From Clarkia xantiana subsp. parviflora (taxonomy: Eukaryota > Streptophyta > Magnoliopsida > Myrtales > Onagraceae), in the NCBI GenBank assembly GCA_036873135.1, contig JAPTYO010000007.1, positions 124,001-188,000 of the forward strand: DNA of 64,000 nt, given 5' to 3'. Below the pieces are notes generated by a model. The model ran no database searches. It had not been told where the DNA came from and saw only the letters and a list, made by a program, of their open reading frames with translations. Made by a program: the position numbers and the translations under genes. Below are positions 60,673-64,000 of this stretch, one piece after another. Each line of letters starts with the position of its first letter. Positions within the stretch are counted from its first letter, which is position 1.

Positions 60673-61417
60673 CTGCCGAACCATCAGTTGGCTCGACGGT
60701 AGCCTATAATTTCACCCGAAAGTGCTCTTAGTGGCCTCTTCAAAATATGGTCAAAGACGCAACTTTGCATGCCTCACTCTCTTTTATATATCTCTCTCAA
60801 CAAAAGCAGATTCCCACAATCATAAGCATAAGAATGGTCCTCCCCCATAACCATACACCACACTACATTTTTTGTAGTTTGTACCAATCTCATATATTGA
60901 CCTTATCTATCTTGTATTCCTGTGGTTAGGGTTTAGACACAGTTGACCAATAAACAATCGATATTTGATAAATATCACTAACAAATTCTAAAAAACATGT
61001 TGGAAAATTGTCAAACCACCTGAGAATAACTAATAATTTCTCATATAACTAATAAACGGATAAGAGCAACTAATATAATAATTTTACGGGGCTCTATAAC
61101 ACCACTGTCATGAAAAAACCGAAACTAGAAGATTTAGCAGCGATCCATTGAGCTGTAGCAGATCAACCTAATGATACAAACTCATTCTACACTTACAAAT
61201 ACCCGAAACTCGCCCTCCATCGCAACCAAACCCTAATTCACATAACCTGATGATACAGAAACCCTAATCTGTGGTGTTGATTACTGTCTTTTAGCTAACC
61301 CTGAAGGCCCGGTGCTTTCTTCGTAATCAGTTTCGGGAATGCCGATGTGGCGAGCGAGAGTTACAACAATTCTTGGGACGACGCGTCAAGTCGGGGCCAC
61401 ACAAAGCAAGAGGCCAG

Positions 61418-64000
61418 TCATTGATGAGGCCGTAAATCCAGCTTATAAGCTTGAATCTCCATAGGAGCAATGTTCAGATTCCCATTCGGAGTCTCCGAGC
61501 CCTGCTCGGAATATCCATGAATCTCCGGATCCTCGTGGAGAAGATTCAGTGACGTCATCCTCACATTTTGTACAGAAACTCCCCTAAAAATGTTGAAAAG
61601 GTTAACCGGTTCACGACTCCCCATGGCAGAACAAGTCGATCTCGCTGTCTTACAGTAGGAGCTGTCCCAGTGCCGCCTCTGCACCGTGAGGGCGAATCTG
61701 GAAGACCCAATTTGCTGCGAGTATTTCAGTGGCCGCGGCACCTTGAAGCTCACGATATGTATATCGCAAGGTAAGGGAGAAGATAATGGAGCGAAAGATC
61801 TCGTCGGGGCCCGCAAAGTAGTCTCCTGGGGTTTCTTGGAGACAAAGGCGTGTAGCGGGTGGTTCAGGTGGGCGCCGATGTTATGAGAGAGGAGAGACGG
61901 GCTCATGGGGATCGGGCTCGACAGATTATTACTTGCTGCCGAAGAAACGTTGGATTCAAACATGATGTGGAATATAACTTTCATCGCTCGGTTATCCATG
62001 ACTCCTTGTCCCAAGCCTCGTCCATCGTCTCTGCTCAGCCGTCGATCTAACATGATCTCCAACCATCCGTTTTTAATGCTGGCCCCACCTAACGACTGCC
62101 TCGAGTGTACTGAGAATCGCTGGCCGTCGGATCCGTGGAGGAATCCGAGAGACGGGATTGGGTAGTAGTTTCCTTGAAGCGGAATCTTGTCGTAATATTC
62201 CCTCCGAGCCATTTGGAATCCGTTCAGATCCGAATAGAAGATTCTGTTGTTGTCTATGTCCGTTCTGAACCGCACAATCAGTTCCTTGTCGTTGAAGTCA
62301 TGTCCCTTCATCTCAACATGGTACTCAGTCTCGATAACATGTTCCTGAACCGTGTTAATTTCGTCTCCCTGGTAGATCCGAGTGCTGTGCGAGATTGGAG
62401 AGCGGTCCCACTGCGTCTTCGGATAAGAGAAAATTTCTTTCATTAACAAGCCTTCGGAAACAAGCAAAAAACCCCGGGTCCCACAACTGGGTCGGAATCC
62501 CCAGTCGGTTTGAATAAATACGCTCCGCTTCCCTTACTCGAATACATACCGATCTCTTCATCAACTATGTTCACGGACCCGTCGGGTCGGGTCACTTTCC
62601 TCAAAAGACCGGTGTCAGCGCCGAAAGTCAACGTTTGGTGCTTGTTTCGGATCTCGATTTCATCTCCTTCAATTTTCGAACAAGTGTAATGCGCGGGGCA
62701 CAATGGTGATTCATCGGTTGGAGACGATATCTTCAGCCGAGCATGTTTCGCCTTCTCGCACCCTACCGAGCCCGAAGCAATGTAATACATCTGCAAACCC
62801 ATGGCTGGAACTGAGGCTCTCCAGTGAAGACGGTGCCGCCCAGTGAAGACCTTGTTCTTATCATGCCGCAAATCGGGGGAAACCTGGCTTGGGACACAAG
62901 TCCAGTTTGAATCCAACACAGACACATCGTGCCTATCAACCACCACCGTGACAACCTCGTTTCTCTGTTGCTCCAGCGGGTTGAAGAAAACAACAGAATG
63001 TGCAGTCCCTTCGTGGGTCCCAATCACTTTGTGCATCGGCATGGCATCGTATTTGGAACGAATCTGCTCAGGCTCGAACTGTGACGGGTTGTGTTCGGAT
63101 TTATCGTGGCGGACCCCGAGGAGGACCTCGATGGCCTTTGCCATAAAGATCTGAAGATCCTGAAGAGATGTATACATGCGGACTCCATAGTCCTGGACCA
63201 CATGGTCCTTCGCGGTTCCCGTCACACCGTCGTGGTGCTGAAAGAGCGCTAGATTCCGCCTCGCTGCCGTTAACTTGTACGAAAATCCGGTTGGTAGTTT
63301 CTCGCACTGTGGCCGCTGGCAGTGGCCGAACAAGAATGCCATTAAAATCTCGGAAGAACGGAGCGTATGTTCAAGAACGCGATCCACCGCCTTGAAAAAT
63401 GGCCTGGACACGTAATACCCACTCCAGTAATCCTTCTCGCGATCTGCATAAGTGAAGAAATCACCCGATAGAGACGGAAACCCACTGACTAAAGCCGAAC
63501 CAACCTCGTTGGTTCTCGAGTAGTTCACTCGGTCCGCCTCCTCGCGGACCGTTCGGAAATAATCCTCCAATGTTCCGAAATTGATGACCGTGTTGAGGCT
63601 CGGGTTCGAGTTGATGTAATCGAACAGCATCTGATAGTTACGGAACTGAGCTTCAGCCTCGTCCACGTTTATGTATCGGAAATCGTCGCCAAGCGGGATG
63701 AGAAGCGTATTTGTCCGATAAAGCATCGATTTTTTCTTGTACTGATCGAGCAGCTTCAACGCCCTGTCTTGAACATTTTCGGCCGTGGTTTCGACTGGGT
63801 CTATTTGCCATGGACAGTACTCGTAAGTGAAGCCACGAAGCCGTGCAAAGTCGAACTGACAGCAGACCGCTGGCTCGGGCCCGCACGTGTGGGGGATGTC
63901 ATAAGAGTAGAAAGGCATCATGTGAACGAAGATGTCTGTAGATTCCTCGGCATCCCAACTCTGACGCCATATGTACTCGAGGTTCTTGTTTAAGGCGAGC
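61418..64000 (-). CDS. GMII: Golgi alpha-mannosidase II, C-terminal part, with a frameshift
   Basis: GMII (GH38) trims two mannoses from N-glycans in the Golgi. The gene enters from the right edge in frame (NKNLEYIWRQSWDAEE) and stops at 61418. Matching segments include HMMPFYSYDIPHTCGPEP, LLIPLGDDFRYINVDEAEAQ, SLSGDFFTYADREKDYWSGY, NLALFQHHDGVTGTAKDHVV, LDSNWTCVPSQVSPD and, after the shift, SDLNGFQMARREYYDKIPLQ, GWLEIMLDRRLSRDDGRGLG and MEIQAYKLDLRPHQ. No intron is seen. At 62466-62471 (six A on the plus strand) the frame changes: the first frame runs to a stop at 62443, while the homologous sequence continues in another frame from 62467. One missing base explains it. The protein is intact on both sides, so this is either an assembly error or a young lesion. 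The N-terminal anchor and the nucleophile Asp lie off the window. Confidence 0.9.

Larger units (their letters stand above)
55682..61417. other. Long AT-rich gene-free region with repeat remnants
   Basis: This 5.7 kb lies between the NPF5 and mannosidase II genes. It holds a 28-base tandem repeat (57007-57087), a SINE-like sequence (57095-57360), very AT-rich DNA from 57.9 to 59.4 kb, degenerate repeats at 59.65-60.2 kb, and an inverted-repeat remnant near 60.57-60.72 kb. The open frames here are short and match nothing I recognise. The last part holds the 3' flank of the mannosidase gene. Confidence 0.6.

Noticed and set aside
1..64000. CRISPR arrays, operons, prophage or bacterial mobile systems
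   Set aside because: The window is plant nuclear DNA with spliced genes; no such structures were seen.

Overview
This window is nuclear DNA from a flowering plant, most likely a core eudicot. The genes are split by many short AT-rich introns with GT-AG borders. Intergenic DNA is AT-rich and holds small inverted-repeat transposons and microsatellites. The proteins belong to plant families: SWEET, HD-Zip I, GASA/snakin, class III peroxidase, NPF and the chloroplast ferredoxin-thioredoxin reductase. I cannot name the species.

Layout. 1-10.2 kb (minus): a cohesin regulator PDS5 gene, 22 exons visible, its 3' end off the left edge. 11.0-15.2 kb (minus): a Golgi O-fucosyltransferase family protein, 10 exons. 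18.0-20.6 kb (plus): mitochondrial formate dehydrogenase. 20.8-22.8 kb (minus): a clade II SWEET sugar transporter, convergent with FDH. 25.2-27.4 kb (plus): HD-Zip I factor HAT5/ATHB-1 with upstream ORFs in its leader. 28.5-31.1 kb (plus): an NHL-repeat membrane protein. 31.6-32.0 kb (plus): a small protein with a BASL-like C-terminus. 33.8-35.8 kb (plus): a 2H-phosphoesterase-like protein. 36.5-38.9 kb (plus): a plant RNase HI with a viroplasmin-like hybrid-binding domain. 39.7-41.4 kb (plus): a plastid HMA-like protein. 44.0-45.0 kb (plus): a proline-rich GASA protein. 46.5-47.5 kb (plus): an intronless class III peroxidase. 48.2-50.4 kb (minus): FTR catalytic subunit. 51.2-54.9 kb (minus): an NPF5 transporter. 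61.4-64.0 kb (minus): the C-terminal part of Golgi alpha-mannosidase II, with an apparent one-base frameshift.

The genes do not form a pathway or operon. Two act in the Golgi (O-fucosyltransferase, mannosidase II), three act in or enter organelles (FDH in mitochondria; FTRC and the HMA-like protein in plastids), and two are membrane transporters (SWEET, NPF5). From memory, several neighbours match gene order in the duplicated Arabidopsis blocks At5g14.8-14.95 and At3g01.4, which suggests an old conserved segment.

I saw no obviously new biological system. The most interesting signals are the 28-codon uORF ahead of HAT5, the mannosidase II frameshift, a duplicated partial exon inside FTRC, a stop-free GASA intron carrying a MITE, a GC-AG intron and a microsatellite-abutted splice donor in PDS5, and small transposons with recognisable target-site duplications, one nested inside another.
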